Source: Actinomadura syzygii (GTDB lineage: Bacteria > Actinomycetota > Actinomycetes > Streptosporangiales > Streptosporangiaceae). From it: a DNA stretch of 64,000 nucleotides. The DNA lies in assembly GCF_008085905.1 (NCBI RefSeq), contig NZ_VSFF01000003.1, positions 248,001-312,000 on the forward strand. The letters run 5' to 3'. How positions within the stretch are numbered: position 1 is the stretch's first letter; the number at the start of each line of letters is the position of its first letter. A program made the translations under genes and the position numbers. The notes below the pieces were generated by a model. That model saw only the letters and a list, made by a program, of their open reading frames with translations. It was not told the origin of the DNA and did not search any database. Positions 15,798 to 24,339 of the stretch are shown one piece after another.

Positions 15798-16795
15798 TGC
15801 GCGCCGTCCGCTTCCACGAGTTCGGCGGACGGGACGCCCTGCGGATCGAGGAGCTGCCGCACCCGGAACCGGACGCCGGCGCCGTGACGATCCGGATCGC
15901 CCGCGCCGGCGTCAGCCCCCTCGACGACAAGGTCCGCGCCGGTGTCCTGCCCGCGTCGATGCGCAAACCGCCGCCGCTGGTGCCGGGGGCCAGCGCCGTG
16001 GGCCGCGTCGCCGATCCCGGCGCGTCCGGGCACGCGCCCGGTGCGCGCGTCCTGCTGTGCGGCTGGGGCTACGGCACGACCCGCGACGGCACCTGGCGGG
16101 AACTGGCGGCCGTCCCGCCGGATCACCTCGTCCCCGTCCCCGACGAGGTCGGCGATGACGACGCCGCCGCCCTGGCGGCCGGTGCGGGGTATCTGACCGC
16201 CTGGCTGGCGCTCACCAAGACCGCGCGGATGCGGCCGGGGCAGGTCGTCCTCGCCCCCGGGATCTACGGGGCCGTCGCCTACGCCGCCGCCCAGGTCGCT
16301 CCGATACTCGGGGCCGCGCAGGTGATCTCCACCGTCCGCGGCGCGGACCGCCTCGCCGCCGTCCCGCCCGCGGGGAACCTCGCGGTCATCGACCTGGAGC
16401 GGGAGACGCTCGGCGACGGGGTCGCGCGGTTGACCGGCGGCGCGGGGGCGGACGTCGTCCTCGACGGCCTCGGCGGCGACCTCACCGGCCCGGCCCTCGG
16501 CACGCTGCGGCGCGGCGGAGTCCTGGTCAGCATCGGCTACACCGCCGGGACGAAGGCCGCCATCGACGTCACCGACCTCATCTGGAAGACCGCGCGGCTG
16601 GAGGGCTTCCTGTTCACCGCGTTCACCCAGCGGGAGATCGCCGACACCTACCGCACCCTGCTGGGGCACCTCGCCGCCCGCGCCGTCGAGCCCGCGATCG
16701 ACCGGGTCTACCCCCTGGAGCAGGCCGCCGAGGCCCAACGGCGCGTCGTCGAGGACCGTCCCCTCGGAAGGGTGTTCCTCGACCCCCAGGTCTGA
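15797..16795 (+). CDS. Zinc-independent quinone oxidoreductase-like MDR protein
   Basis: The 332-residue protein belongs to the medium-chain dehydrogenase/reductase superfamily, quinone oxidoreductase branch. The N-terminus MRAVRFHEFGGRDALRIEEL and ARAGVSPLDDKVRAG are typical, and the NADPH-binding region begins near residue 145 with GQVVLAPGIYGAVAYAAAQV. GGAGADVVLDGLGGD near 215 is a family landmark. Structural zinc cysteines are absent, as expected for this branch. It overlaps the MBL-fold gene by one base. The pair divergent from HxlR suggests detoxification of quinones or reactive carbonyls. Confidence 0.9.
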   Translation: MRAVRFHEFGGRDALRIEELPHPEPDAGAVTIRIARAGVSPLDDKVRAGVLPASMRKPPPLVPGASAVGRVADPGASGHAPGARVLLCGWGYGTTRDGTWRELAAVPPDHLVPVPDEVGDDDAAALAAGAGYLTAWLALTKTARMRPGQVVLAPGIYGAVAYAAAQVAPILGAAQVISTVRGADRLAAVPPAGNLAVIDLERETLGDGVARLTGGAGADVVLDGLGGDLTGPALGTLRRGGVLVSIGYTAGTKAAIDVTDLIWKTARLEGFLFTAFTQREIADTYRTLLGHLAARAVEPAIDRVYPLEQAAEAQRRVVEDRPLGRVFLDPQV

Positions 16796-16872
16796 GCGCG
16801 CGGCGCGGGCGAACTTTTCCGGGGCGTGCGGCGAAAAGGGGGTGTCCGGATGGAACACGATCGGAGCCGCCC

Positions 16873-17451
16873 GTGAACGCACCCGCTCGAATATCCGCCG
16901 AGAGCGACGGGGAGGTGATCCGGCGGTCGACGCGGGAGCCGGAGGCGTTCGCGCTGCTGTACGACCGGCACGCGCCCCGGCTGCACCGCTACGTCGCCCG
17001 GCGGCTCGGCGACGGCCACGCCGACGACCTGGTCGCCGAGACCTTCCTCATCGCCTTCCAACGGCGCGGGGGCTTCGACCCCTCGCGGGCCGAGGCGCTG
17101 CCCTGGCTGTACGGGATCGCGGGGAACCTCATCGCCCGGCACCGCCGGACGGAGGTGCGCGTGTACCGGGCGATGGCGCGGATGGGCGGCGACCCGTCCG
17201 TCCGCTCGCACGCCGACCAGGTCGACGTGCGGGTGACGGCGGCCGCCGCGCTGGCGCGCCTGTCGGCCAGGGACCGGGAGGCGCTGCTGCTGGTGACGTG
17301 GGCCGACCTGTCCTACGAGCAGGCGGCGCAGGCGCTCGACGTCCCCGTCGGGACGATCCGCTCCCGGCTGAACCGGGCCCGGCGCAAGCTGCGGACCGCC
17401 CTCGGCGACCGCAACCCCCTGACGACCGCTGCCGAAGGAGAATCCCGATGA
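16873..17451 (+). CDS. ECF sigma factor
   Basis: The 192-residue protein is a compact ECF sigma factor. Region 2 runs from about residue 25 to 95 (FALLYDRHAPRLHRYVARRL, then HADDLVAETFLIAFQRR and PWLYGIAGNLIARHRR). Region 4 is at about 130-180 (LSARDREALLLVTWADLSYE, then GTIRSRLNRARRKL). The GTG at 16873 opens the family-length protein. The stop overlaps the start of a CU044_5270 family gene in ATGA, so the two are translationally coupled, a common arrangement in actinomycetes in which the membrane partner may modulate the sigma factor. Confidence 0.92.
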   Translation: MNAPARISAESDGEVIRRSTREPEAFALLYDRHAPRLHRYVARRLGDGHADDLVAETFLIAFQRRGGFDPSRAEALPWLYGIAGNLIARHRRTEVRVYRAMARMGGDPSVRSHADQVDVRVTAAAALARLSARDREALLLVTWADLSYEQAAQALDVPVGTIRSRLNRARRKLRTALGDRNPLTTAAEGESR

Positions 17452-18416
17452 ACGAGCTCGACGTGGTGAACAGCGTCCGCGCGGAGGTCGGCGAGCCGCC
17501 CGCCGACCGGCTCGCCGAGGGCCGGGCCCGGCTCACGGCGGGCATCGCCGCGCCCGGTTCGACCCGGGCCCATCGTCTGGTGTTCGGACGGCGGACGGCG
17601 CTGGCCGGGGGACTGGCACTGGCGGCGGCGACCGCCGCGGGCGTGGTGATCGTCCAGTCCGACGGCGGGAGCGAGCGGCCGCGGTCGGAGGCGGCGGACT
17701 TCCTGAACCGGGCGGCGCTGGTCTCCGCCAAGAGCCCCTCCCTGAGGCTCCCGCCCGGCAAGTTCCTGTACGCCGAGCAGGTGTTGAAGGTCGGGGCCCC
17801 GAACGGCCCGTTCCGGACCGACCGCCTCCAGTCGTGGTCGCCGCGCCCGGACATGCACCGCAGGGGCCGCGACAAGTCGTTCGTCCACCAGCGGGGCAAG
17901 GTGCCGCCGGGGTTCCTGCGCGGCGACCCGGGGTTCTACGCGGGACTCCCGTTCTCGCCCCAGAAGGCCCTTGACGCCCTCCCGACCGACCCCGCGCGGC
18001 TCCTGCGGTTCGCCACCCATCCGGGAGTCGGGGCGGACGGCCACACGACCAAGGCCAACCCCATGGAGGTCAAGGCGTTCCTCAGCGGCTGGCTGCAGCA
18101 GCCGAACCTGCCGCCCGGCGCCCGCAGCGCCGCCTACCGGGCGCTGGCCGGGCTGCCCGGGGTGACGCTCGACCGCGACGTCGTCGACGCGGCCGGCCGC
18201 CACGGCGTCGGGGTCGACCTCGGCGCGGTCCGCTCGCCGGAGTCGCGGCTCACGCTGATCCTGGACCGGCGGACCTACCGCCTGCTGGGGACCCGGGACA
18301 GCTCCGTCGTCCACTTCACCGACGACGCCACCGGGAAGCGCTACGACGAGCGGGCGCTGGTCGTGACCGCCATCCTGCGGACCGCCGTCGTCCCGACCGT
18401 CGGCAAGGCCCCGTAA
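17448..18416 (+). CDS. CU044_5270 family membrane-anchored protein
   Basis: The 322-residue protein has a short N-terminal cytoplasmic segment starting MNELDVVNSVRAEVGEPPA, one membrane helix near residues 46-67 (TALAGGLALAAATAAGVVIV) and a large C-terminal domain presumably outside the membrane. This matches the CU044_5270 family, almost always encoded next to an ECF sigma factor in actinomycetes. The layout resembles a membrane-anchored regulator or sensor, but no zinc-binding anti-sigma motif is seen and the function is not established. It is coupled to the sigma gene by an ATGA overlap and followed by a strong hairpin. Confidence 0.85.
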   Translation: MNELDVVNSVRAEVGEPPADRLAEGRARLTAGIAAPGSTRAHRLVFGRRTALAGGLALAAATAAGVVIVQSDGGSERPRSEAADFLNRAALVSAKSPSLRLPPGKFLYAEQVLKVGAPNGPFRTDRLQSWSPRPDMHRRGRDKSFVHQRGKVPPGFLRGDPGFYAGLPFSPQKALDALPTDPARLLRFATHPGVGADGHTTKANPMEVKAFLSGWLQQPNLPPGARSAAYRALAGLPGVTLDRDVVDAAGRHGVGVDLGAVRSPESRLTLILDRRTYRLLGTRDSSVVHFTDDATGKRYDERALVVTAILRTAVVPTVGKAP

Positions 18417-18449
18417 CGACGTCGGCGCGTACTGGTACTCCGCCGTCTC

Positions 18450-18474
18450 CGGCCCGGCCACCGTGGCCGGGCCG
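18450..18474 (+). terminator. Terminator hairpin after the ECF/CU044_5270 operon
   Basis: CGGCCCGGCCA at 18450-18460 pairs perfectly with TGGCCGGGCCG at 18464-18474, an 11-bp stem with a 3-base loop, 33 bases after the stop. It also marks the left edge of the island-like stretch. Confidence 0.6.
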
Positions 18475-18556
18475 AAGACGACGGCCCCGCGGACCGCGCC
18501 GAGCGGTTCGCCACCGCCGGAGCCACCTGTCGCCCTGGCACGGCTTCACAGACCTG

Positions 18557-18874
18557 GTGCGGTCGGAGGTGGTCGGCCAGACCCCGGCGGACGCGCTCGA
18601 CAACGTCATCGAGCTGCGCGCCTACATCGAGGCACTACCCGGACATCGGTACGGAGAGCTGCTGCGCGACGTCCCGTACACCTATCTCAAGAAGTCGATG
18701 ACCTGGCAGTCCACCCTCGAGAAGATGCACGAGGCCCTGGAGAGCACTCCGCTTGAGAGCAACTTCGACTACGAGCCGAACGCGAAGGACCGCAGCGCCG
18801 CCAAACAGGTGAAGTGGACACCGGCGTCCGGCTCGTCCCAGCTCCAGCTCGTCCAGTTCCGGTTCGACCTCTGA
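18557..18874 (+). CDS. Hypothetical protein, possibly a fragment
   Basis: A 105-residue frame opens with GTG and reads RSEVVGQTPADALDNVIE onward, ending in a Gln/Leu-rich segment. The frame stays open upstream without a convincing start, so this may be the C-terminal part of a larger, lost gene. No domain is recognised. Composition is less GC-skewed at the third codon position than in neighbouring genes. It lies between a terminator hairpin and the coiled-coil gene, in the stretch that looks like imported or decayed DNA. Confidence 0.35.
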   Translation: MRSEVVGQTPADALDNVIELRAYIEALPGHRYGELLRDVPYTYLKKSMTWQSTLEKMHEALESTPLESNFDYEPNAKDRSAAKQVKWTPASGSSQLQLVQFRFDL

Positions 18875-18881
18875 CTCCACG

Positions 18882-19124
18882 ATGTCCGACTCGATCATGT
18901 CCGGGCTGGTCTCGAGCGACGACGGCGCCGGAGTCGAGGAGGACGTCGAAGTGCCGCCCGCGATGGCCAAGGACCTGAGCCCCGCGGTGTGGTACGCGAA
19001 GGCGCGGAAACACCTCAAAGAGGCGCTCACCAGGGCCGGGGCCATTCCCGTGCAGGACGACGACAGCCTCGTTTCCAAGCACCGCACAGGTCACCCGCTC
19101 TGCGCCACCAGAGCCGCACGCTAG
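18882..19124 (+). CDS. Hypothetical small protein, possibly a fragment
   Basis: An 80-residue frame starts at an ATG 8 bases after the preceding stop. It has an acidic N-terminus (SSDDGAGVEEDVEVPP) and a helical basic middle (WYAKARKHLKEALTRAG). No family is recognised and no clear ribosome site is seen. It could be the remaining part of the same broken gene as the frame just upstream, or a small accessory protein of the island. Support is limited to reading-frame length and position. Confidence 0.28.
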   Translation: MSDSIMSGLVSSDDGAGVEEDVEVPPAMAKDLSPAVWYAKARKHLKEALTRAGAIPVQDDDSLVSKHRTGHPLCATRAAR

Positions 19125-19155
19125 TGAAAAACCTGCATTCGGCCGCGGCGAACTT

Positions 19156-20532
19156 CTACTCACCCTGACCCTGATCCGGGGCGGGGGACACATGGGGAAG
19201 CGTGTGCCCTTGGTCGGCCTCATCACGTCGGGCGAGTTCGGCTAGGGCTCGCTGGGCCTGGAACTCGGCCTGGACGGCGCGTTCGCGCTGTCGGTCGGCG
19301 TCGGCGCGGGCGGTGTCGCGGTCACGTTCGAGAGACCGCACCGTGGTGGTGAGGGCGTGCGCCTCCAGGCGTGCCTGGTCAGCCTCGGCGCGAGCGGCAG
19401 CGTTCTCCAGCCGAAGGTCGGCGGCGGTTTGCTCGGCCCTCTCGGTGAGCGCGATGGCGCTGGCGGCGGCGCGTTCGGCCTCGTTAGCGCGTTGGACGGC
19501 CTGGTCGGCTCTGGCGTGACCGGCCTCGGCGGCCGTTCGCGCGGTGCGGGCGGTGGCCTGCGCGGCGGCGAGCTCGGTGCGGCAGTCGGTCAGTTCCCGC
19601 TGCGCCCGCTCCCGCGCAGCGGTCTGGTCTTGAAGCCGGGTGAGGGCGTCCTGGAGTTGCCCGGCCAGTGATTCCTCGGCCCGCTTGGCCAGAGCGGCGG
19701 CGCGCTCGGCCTGGGTTCGTGCTTGCTCGTGCGCGGTGACGGTGTCGGCGGCGTGCCGCTCGACCTGAGCGGCCTCCTTCCGGGCTTGCTCGGCCGCCCG
19801 CTCGGCATCCTGGCGGGCCTGCCGTTCACGTTCTTGCGCGGCGGCGGCAAGGGCGGCGCGTTCGGTGGCTTGCCCGGCTTCATGCTGCGCGGCGGCGGCC
19901 GCGTCCTGGGCGGAAGCGACTTCGGCCTTGGCCGCGGTGACCTCGGCGCTGCTCGCCTCCTTGATCACGCTGAGGGCATCGACCGCCTTGGCCAGGGTGT
20001 CGCGCAGGTCAGTCATGGCCGGCACGGCCTCGTCGGCGACCGTGACCACCAGCCGGAGCGGATCGCTGATCGCCTCGGCCAGGCGGGACTCACGTCGCGC
20101 CTGGGCCCGTTCCTTGCAGTCGCGGGGCGGTGGGCAGTACAGGCGGCGACGACCGCCCTTGTACTTGCCGTCGTGGCGCCGCGGCGGCGCGGGGAGCGGC
20201 TCCCGGCACACCTGGCACCGCCCGTGCGGCGCCTCATGGTCGGCTGCTTCCTCCTCCGGTGCCTCCCCGTCCAACACCGTCCCGCCCGACCCCGCTCCGA
20301 CCATCGCGACGGCCGTTCCCACGGCCGGTCCGGCAACCGGTTGTTCGGCCGCGCCTGCGGGCCGGGCACCGATGGACGGCGCGGTCTCGGGGGAGGGGCC
20401 GGGGGGGTGCCCCACTGGCTCTCCAGGGACCTGGCCCGAGAGGCCGGTGGCCGAACTGGAGTCTGGCGCTGGGCTGGCTGCCGGGGCGTCGGCGGCATTC
20501 CCGCCGGAAGCGGGCTCGGGCCTATCGATCAT
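19156..20532 (-). CDS. Coiled-coil protein with Cys4 zinc-ribbon-like motif
   Basis: The 458-residue protein has three parts. Residues 1-100 are Pro/Ala/Gly-rich and probably disordered. A Cys4 cluster follows (Cys106, Cys109, Cys133, Cys139; CQVC ... YCPPPRDC) in a basic setting with KYKGGRRRLYC. From about 150 to 445 there is a nearly continuous Ala/Glu/Arg/Gln coiled coil. It is not a recognisable SMC or KfrA protein, but that shape (DNA-contact module plus long coil) is shared with plasmid and transposon accessory proteins. It is divergent from a tyrosine recombinase across a 303-base AT-richer region, so an accessory role in recombination or segregation is plausible but unproven. Confidence 0.7.
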   Translation of the reverse strand: MIDRPEPASGGNAADAPAASPAPDSSSATGLSGQVPGEPVGHPPGPSPETAPSIGARPAGAAEQPVAGPAVGTAVAMVGAGSGGTVLDGEAPEEEAADHEAPHGRCQVCREPLPAPPRRHDGKYKGGRRRLYCPPPRDCKERAQARRESRLAEAISDPLRLVVTVADEAVPAMTDLRDTLAKAVDALSVIKEASSAEVTAAKAEVASAQDAAAAAQHEAGQATERAALAAAAQERERQARQDAERAAEQARKEAAQVERHAADTVTAHEQARTQAERAAALAKRAEESLAGQLQDALTRLQDQTAARERAQRELTDCRTELAAAQATARTARTAAEAGHARADQAVQRANEAERAAASAIALTERAEQTAADLRLENAAARAEADQARLEAHALTTTVRSLERDRDTARADADRQRERAVQAEFQAQRALAELARRDEADQGHTLPHVSPAPDQGQGE

Positions 20533-20556
20533 GGGTCAGCAGGCTAGCAGAGATAG

Positions 20557-20586
20557 TTACGCGAAATACGAAACTAATTACGCGAA
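20557..20586. repeat. Direct repeats of TTACGCGAA, operator-like
   Basis: TTACGCGAA occurs at 20557-20565 and 20578-20586, 21 bases apart, or two helical turns on the same face. They lie just upstream of the coiled-coil gene start in the divergent region shared with the recombinase. They fit a protein-binding site, perhaps for the Cys4 protein or the recombinase. Confidence 0.45.
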
Positions 20587-20614
20587 CCGCGATTCATATT
20601 CAAGCAAGCTGCAT

Positions 20615-20648
20615 CGAGTGCATGAGAATGACTCTTATCATTCACTCG
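20615..20648. repeat. Inverted repeat in the recombinase intergenic region
   Basis: CGAGTGCATGA at 20615-20625 and TCATTCACTCG at 20638-20648 match in 10 of 11 positions around a 12-base centre. A nested GAATGA/TCATTC dyad overlaps it. The element sits in a locally AT-richer 303-base gap (20533-20835) between divergent coiled-coil and recombinase genes. It could be a recombination core or regulator site. Confidence 0.4.
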
Positions 20649-20835
20649 GCTAGCAGGGCGTCTGTCTCGTCTCGGTGGCGGCCGCGCAGTCGCTTGTGAC
20701 TTGTGGGGGCCGCGTGGCACAGGGGCCGTGGGAGCGGTGATGCGCCACAATGCGGAGGAAGGCGGCGCGCTCCGGCAGCTACGTGATGGAGCGGCGCGGA
20801 CGGCATGTTCGACGAGCTCCCATGGGAGGGCCCTA

Positions 20836-21873
20836 GTGACCTCGGCCGCGAGTCCTGGGTTGGATCTTGTGCCGGGTGGGACCAGCGTCGAAGGTGCCCG
20901 TTCGGTGACGATGCGAGTGCGGGGGACGCCGCCGGCACGCACCCCGGGAGAGCTGGCGAGCCTGCTGCGGGCCGCGCGGCTGTCTGAGAGGGGGCTGCGG
21001 GCGACCGCGGTGTGGCTGGTGTCGGGGCGGCGCGAGTCCGACCACACCCGGGCGGCCTACGTCCGCGATGTCGGGTGGTGGGCCGCTTGGTGCGCCGCGG
21101 CGGGCGTGGACGTCGCCGATCCGCCGACGGCCGCGGCCGACTTGTACATGGCCGAGCTGGTGGCCTGCGGACTGGCCCGGTCCACCATCGGTCGGCGGGT
21201 CGCTGCCGTGTCGTCCTGGTACACCTATCTGGTCCGCGAGCAGGGCGCGGCGGCCAATCCCTTCGACGGCGCCGAACGGCCCAGGCTTGACAATGCCGCC
21301 TCGGCCACGCGCGGGCTGTCCCGCGCGCAGGTGACGGCGGTGCTGGCGCACGCCGCCGAACACGAGAGCGCCCGTACCCATGCATTGCTGTGGCTGATGT
21401 TCGCCACCGCCGGGCGGATCGGGTCGCTGCTATCGGCCCGCATCGAGCACCTCGGGCAGGACCGCGGCCACCAGGTCATCGACCTGACGGTGAAAGGCGG
21501 GACGAAGAAGAGGTTCGCGGTTCCGCCTGCGGCGTTGCATGCGCTTGCCCGCTACCTCACCGAGCGCGGGCACCCCGAGAGCGGGCTGCTGTTCGTCACC
21601 CGGACCGGGCGGGCGCTCGGCCAGCCGTACGCGTGGAAGCTGGTCAACCGGATCGCCCGTGCCAGCGGTGTCACCCACGCCATCTCCCCGCACACCTTCC
21701 GGCACACCGCGATCACCATCGCCCTCAGTGACGGCAAGCCCTTGCACGTCGTCCAGGACTTCGCCGGACACGCCGATCCCCGCACCACCCGCCGCTATGA
21801 CCGGGCCCGCAACTCCCTGGACCGCTCACCGGCCTACGAACTTGCTGCTTTGATTGCCCCTCAACCCACATAG
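20836..21873 (+). CDS. Tyrosine-type site-specific recombinase/integrase
   Basis: The 345-residue protein has a SAM-like core-binding domain (about residues 40-140) and a catalytic domain with the expected residues: Arg194 (TAGRIGSLL), a Lys in the beta-hairpin KGGTKKR (220-226), His286 and Arg289 (SPHTFRHT), His312 (AGHADPRTTRRY) and nucleophile Tyr321. The GTG at 20836 is chosen for its GGGAGGG ribosome site at 20824-20830. XerC/D-like and integrase-like members share this set. It is divergent from the coiled-coil gene and followed by a truncated GNAT gene, consistent with a mobile or formerly mobile element. Confidence 0.9.
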   Translation: MTSAASPGLDLVPGGTSVEGARSVTMRVRGTPPARTPGELASLLRAARLSERGLRATAVWLVSGRRESDHTRAAYVRDVGWWAAWCAAAGVDVADPPTAAADLYMAELVACGLARSTIGRRVAAVSSWYTYLVREQGAAANPFDGAERPRLDNAASATRGLSRAQVTAVLAHAAEHESARTHALLWLMFATAGRIGSLLSARIEHLGQDRGHQVIDLTVKGGTKKRFAVPPAALHALARYLTERGHPESGLLFVTRTGRALGQPYAWKLVNRIARASGVTHAISPHTFRHTAITIALSDGKPLHVVQDFAGHADPRTTRRYDRARNSLDRSPAYELAALIAPQPT

Positions 21874-22084
21874 CCCTTCACAACCCGCCGGTCAGTTCCG
21901 GATGGTCCACACCGCTCCGGCGCAGTGGCCTGGGGATGGTGGGGTGGCCGCCTGACCTTGAGGCCGGGCCGATCGCCTTCCGCGTCGGGCCGAATGCGTT
22001 GCCGACGGCCGGAGCCCGCCCAATGGGGCTGGCTGCCCCGCCGCCGGTGAACCTCCCGCGGAATGGGCGGCCCCGTTCGGGCGC

Positions 22085-22513
22085 GTGATGGGCCATGTGC
22101 TGGACGCGCCGGGCGCCGAGCTGCAGATGGGGTCGCGGGCCTGGGACACCGCGGCGGTCCGTGCCTGGGAGGCCGGGATGAGCGGCCGGCATCTGCTCGT
22201 CGGTGCGGTGGTGCACTCACCGTCGGGCGATGTCGTCGGTGCCACGGTCACCACGGTACGGAGCAGGGAAGCGAGGGTGGCCGAGCAGCACGACACCGCG
22301 GTGCTGCCTGGACACCGGGGCAGCGGGCTGGCTCGCTGGATGAAGGCCCGACAGACCCTGCGCCTGCATGAGCTGTTCCCGAGGGTCGAGTCGGTCACGG
22401 TGACCGTCAACCAGCGGAATGCGCCGATGCTCGCCGTGAACCGGGCGGTCGGCTACCGCCTTCTGCGAGAACGTCTGCTCGTGGAGATGTCAACGCACCG
22501 GTTGCGAACCTGA
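22085..22513 (+). CDS. Truncated GNAT acetyltransferase (C-terminal part)
   Basis: The 142-residue frame carries a GNAT core: LVGAVVHSPSGDVVGATVTT, then VAEQHDTAVLPGHRGSGLAR (acetyl-CoA motif A) and NQRNAPMLAVNRAVGYRLL (motif B). Related actinomycete proteins are about 400 residues with two GNAT-like units, so the N-terminal unit appears lost. The reading frame continues upstream of the GTG (AEWAAPFGRVMGHV) before losing similarity, which supports truncation at the 5' end. It lies immediately after the tyrosine recombinase gene, so the break may mark an insertion junction. Residual activity cannot be excluded. Confidence 0.6.
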   Translation: MMGHVLDAPGAELQMGSRAWDTAAVRAWEAGMSGRHLLVGAVVHSPSGDVVGATVTTVRSREARVAEQHDTAVLPGHRGSGLARWMKARQTLRLHELFPRVESVTVTVNQRNAPMLAVNRAVGYRLLRERLLVEMSTHRLRT

Positions 22514-22522
22514 GAGCCGGTG

Positions 22523-22576
22523 ATTCCCGTCGGATCAGATCACGGCGGACGGCCTAGGCCGTCGCGCGGCGGGAAT
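22523..22576 (+). terminator. Nested hairpin after the GNAT fragment
   Basis: A perfect 16-base palindrome, GACGGCCTAGGCCGTC (22548-22563), is enclosed by the inverted repeat ATTCCCG (22523-22529) and CGGGAAT (22570-22576). The structure directly follows the GNAT stop and could terminate transcription. Confidence 0.4.
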
Positions 22577-22662
22577 GCGGCGTCTGCGCCGGGGCCGTCG
22601 GGACGGAGACGGTGGTGGCCGGGGTTCGTGGGTGGGGGTGGGTGTCCGGCAGAATCGGCTGT

Positions 22663-22998
22663 ATGAGGTACGCGCTGCTGATCTGCGACGACGAGACCTT
22701 CTCGCCCAGCAACGAGGAGTTGGACGCCGATCCCGAGCATCAGGCGTGGCGGGCCGATCTGGAGCGGCGCGGCGCGTTGGTCCTCGGGACGCGGCTGCGG
22801 CCGGTGGTGGACGCGACGTCGGTCCGGGTCCGCGACGGCGAGACCCTGGTCTCGGACGGTCCGTTCGCCGAGACCAAGGACTTCGTCGGCGGGGTCGTCC
22901 TCATCGACTGCTCCGACCTGGACGAGGCGATCGAGATCGCGTCCGGCCACCCCTACGCGCGGTGGGGCGGCGTCGAGATCCGTCCCCTCTGGGAATGA
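22663..22998 (+). CDS. YCII-domain protein
   Basis: The 111-residue protein is a YCII-related (DGPF) protein. It starts [13 protein letters not shown], has [20 protein letters not shown] near residues 60-80 and ends in [17 protein letters not shown] and [12 protein letters not shown] proteins form dimeric ferredoxin-like folds and are nearly always encoded with ECF56-type sigma factors, possibly as enzymatic or sensing partners. Its stop overlaps the sigma gene start in ATGA. A decayed copy of the same pair is at 13861-14483. The ATG at 22663 gives the family N-terminus. Confidence 0.9.
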   Translation: MRYALLICDDETFSPSNEELDADPEHQAWRADLERRGALVLGTRLRPVVDATSVRVRDGETLVSDGPFAETKDFVGGVVLIDCSDLDEAIEIASGHPYARWGGVEIRPLWE

Positions 22999-24248
22999 CC
23001 CCGCCCGCCGCGCCCGCGCCCGGTGAGGAGGAGGTGCGGGCGGCGGTCGACGCGGCCTATCGGGACGAGTGGGGGCAGGTCGTCGCGACCCTGATCGCGA
23101 TGACGGGCGACTGGGACCTGGCCGAGGACTGCGCGCAAGACGCCTTCGCCGCCGCGCTGACCGCCTGGGCCCGCGACGGGGTCCCGCACCGTCCGGGGGC
23201 CTGGCTGACGACGACGGCCCGCAACCGCGCGCTGGACCGGCTCCGCCGCGACGCCGCGGGCGCCGCGAAGCTGCGCCGCCTCGCCGACCATCCCGCGGCC
23301 TCCCCCGGGGACCCGTCCGGGGACGGCGACATCCCCGACGAGCGGCTCCGGCTGATCTTCACGTGCTGCCATCCGGCGCTGCCGTTCCCGGCGCGGGTCG
23401 CGCTGACCCTGCGGACGCTGGCGGGGCTGAGCACCGCCGAGATCGCCAAGGCGTTCCTGACGGCCGAGCCCGCGATGGCGCAGCGGCTCGTCCGGGCCAA
23501 GCGCAAGATCCGGGAGGCGGGCGTCCCGTACCGGGTGCCGCCCGCCGAGCGGCTGCCCGAGCGGCTCGCCGCCGTCCTGGCGGTGCTGTACCTGATCTTC
23601 AACGAGGGCTACGACGAGCGGGACGGGCGGCGGGGGCTGGCGGGCGAGGCGGTCCGGCTGGCGCGGGTGCTGGTCGGGCTGATGCCGCGCGAGCCCGAGC
23701 CGCGGGGGCTGCTGGCGCTGATGCTGCTGCACGAGGCGCGGCGCGCGACGCGCACCCGCGGCGGCGTCCTGGTGCCGTTGGAGGACCAGGACCGGTCCCG
23801 GTGGGACGGGGCGCTGATCGACGAGGGCGTCGCGGCTCTCGACCGGGCGCTGGCGCTGCGCCGCACCGGCCCCTACCAGGTGCAGGCCGCGATCGCGGCC
23901 TGCCACGCCACCGCGCCCGACGCGGCGCGCACGGACTGGCCGCAGATCGCCGCGCTGTACGGGGAACTGGCCCGGCTGGCGCCGTCGCCGGTGGTCGAGC
24001 TGAACCGGGCGGTGGCGGTCGCGATGGCCGACGGCGTCCCGGCCGGGCTGGCGCTGGTGGAGGAGCTGACGGCGTCGGGCCGGCTGGACGGCTACCACCT
24101 GCTGCCCGCGACCCGCGCCGACCTGCTGCGCCGGGGCGGCCGTCCCGGCGAGGCCCGCGCCGCCTACGAGGAGGCGCTGCGGCTGGCGCCGACCGAGGCC
24201 GAGCGCCGCTACCTCGCCGCCCGCCTCCGCGACCTGCGGCCGGACTGA
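22995..24248 (+). CDS. ECF56-type sigma factor with C-terminal extension (DUF6596)
   Basis: The 417-residue protein has sigma region 2 at about residues 18-85 ([20 protein letters not shown]), region 4 at about 115-175 ([20 protein letters not shown], then [20 protein letters not shown]), and a long helical C-terminal domain typical of ECF56/SigI-like factors. That extension is TPR-like and is thought to regulate the sigma factor in cis. LYLIFNEGY and [18 protein letters not shown] are family marks. It is coupled to the YCII gene by an ATGA overlap and followed by a DUF899 gene 91 bases downstream. Confidence 0.92.
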   Translation: MTPPAAPAPGEEEVRAAVDAAYRDEWGQVVATLIAMTGDWDLAEDCAQDAFAAALTAWARDGVPHRPGAWLTTTARNRALDRLRRDAAGAAKLRRLADHPAASPGDPSGDGDIPDERLRLIFTCCHPALPFPARVALTLRTLAGLSTAEIAKAFLTAEPAMAQRLVRAKRKIREAGVPYRVPPAERLPERLAAVLAVLYLIFNEGYDERDGRRGLAGEAVRLARVLVGLMPREPEPRGLLALMLLHEARRATRTRGGVLVPLEDQDRSRWDGALIDEGVAALDRALALRRTGPYQVQAAIAACHATAPDAARTDWPQIAALYGELARLAPSPVVELNRAVAVAMADGVPAGLALVEELTASGRLDGYHLLPATRADLLRRGGRPGEARAAYEEALRLAPTEAERRYLAARLRDLRPD

Positions 24249-24339
24249 CCGGAGAATTCGGCGGACCGGGATGTCGATCCGGTGCGGGTGCCCTTCGTCG
24301 GTGGGGTGAACGTCCAACCGGAGGAGAGGGGCACCGCCA

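Noticed and set aside
19202..20547. Plus-strand frames over the coiled-coil gene
   Set aside because: They have Gly/Arg-rich mixed composition and no family; the minus-strand frame has a coherent coiled coil and Cys4 motif.
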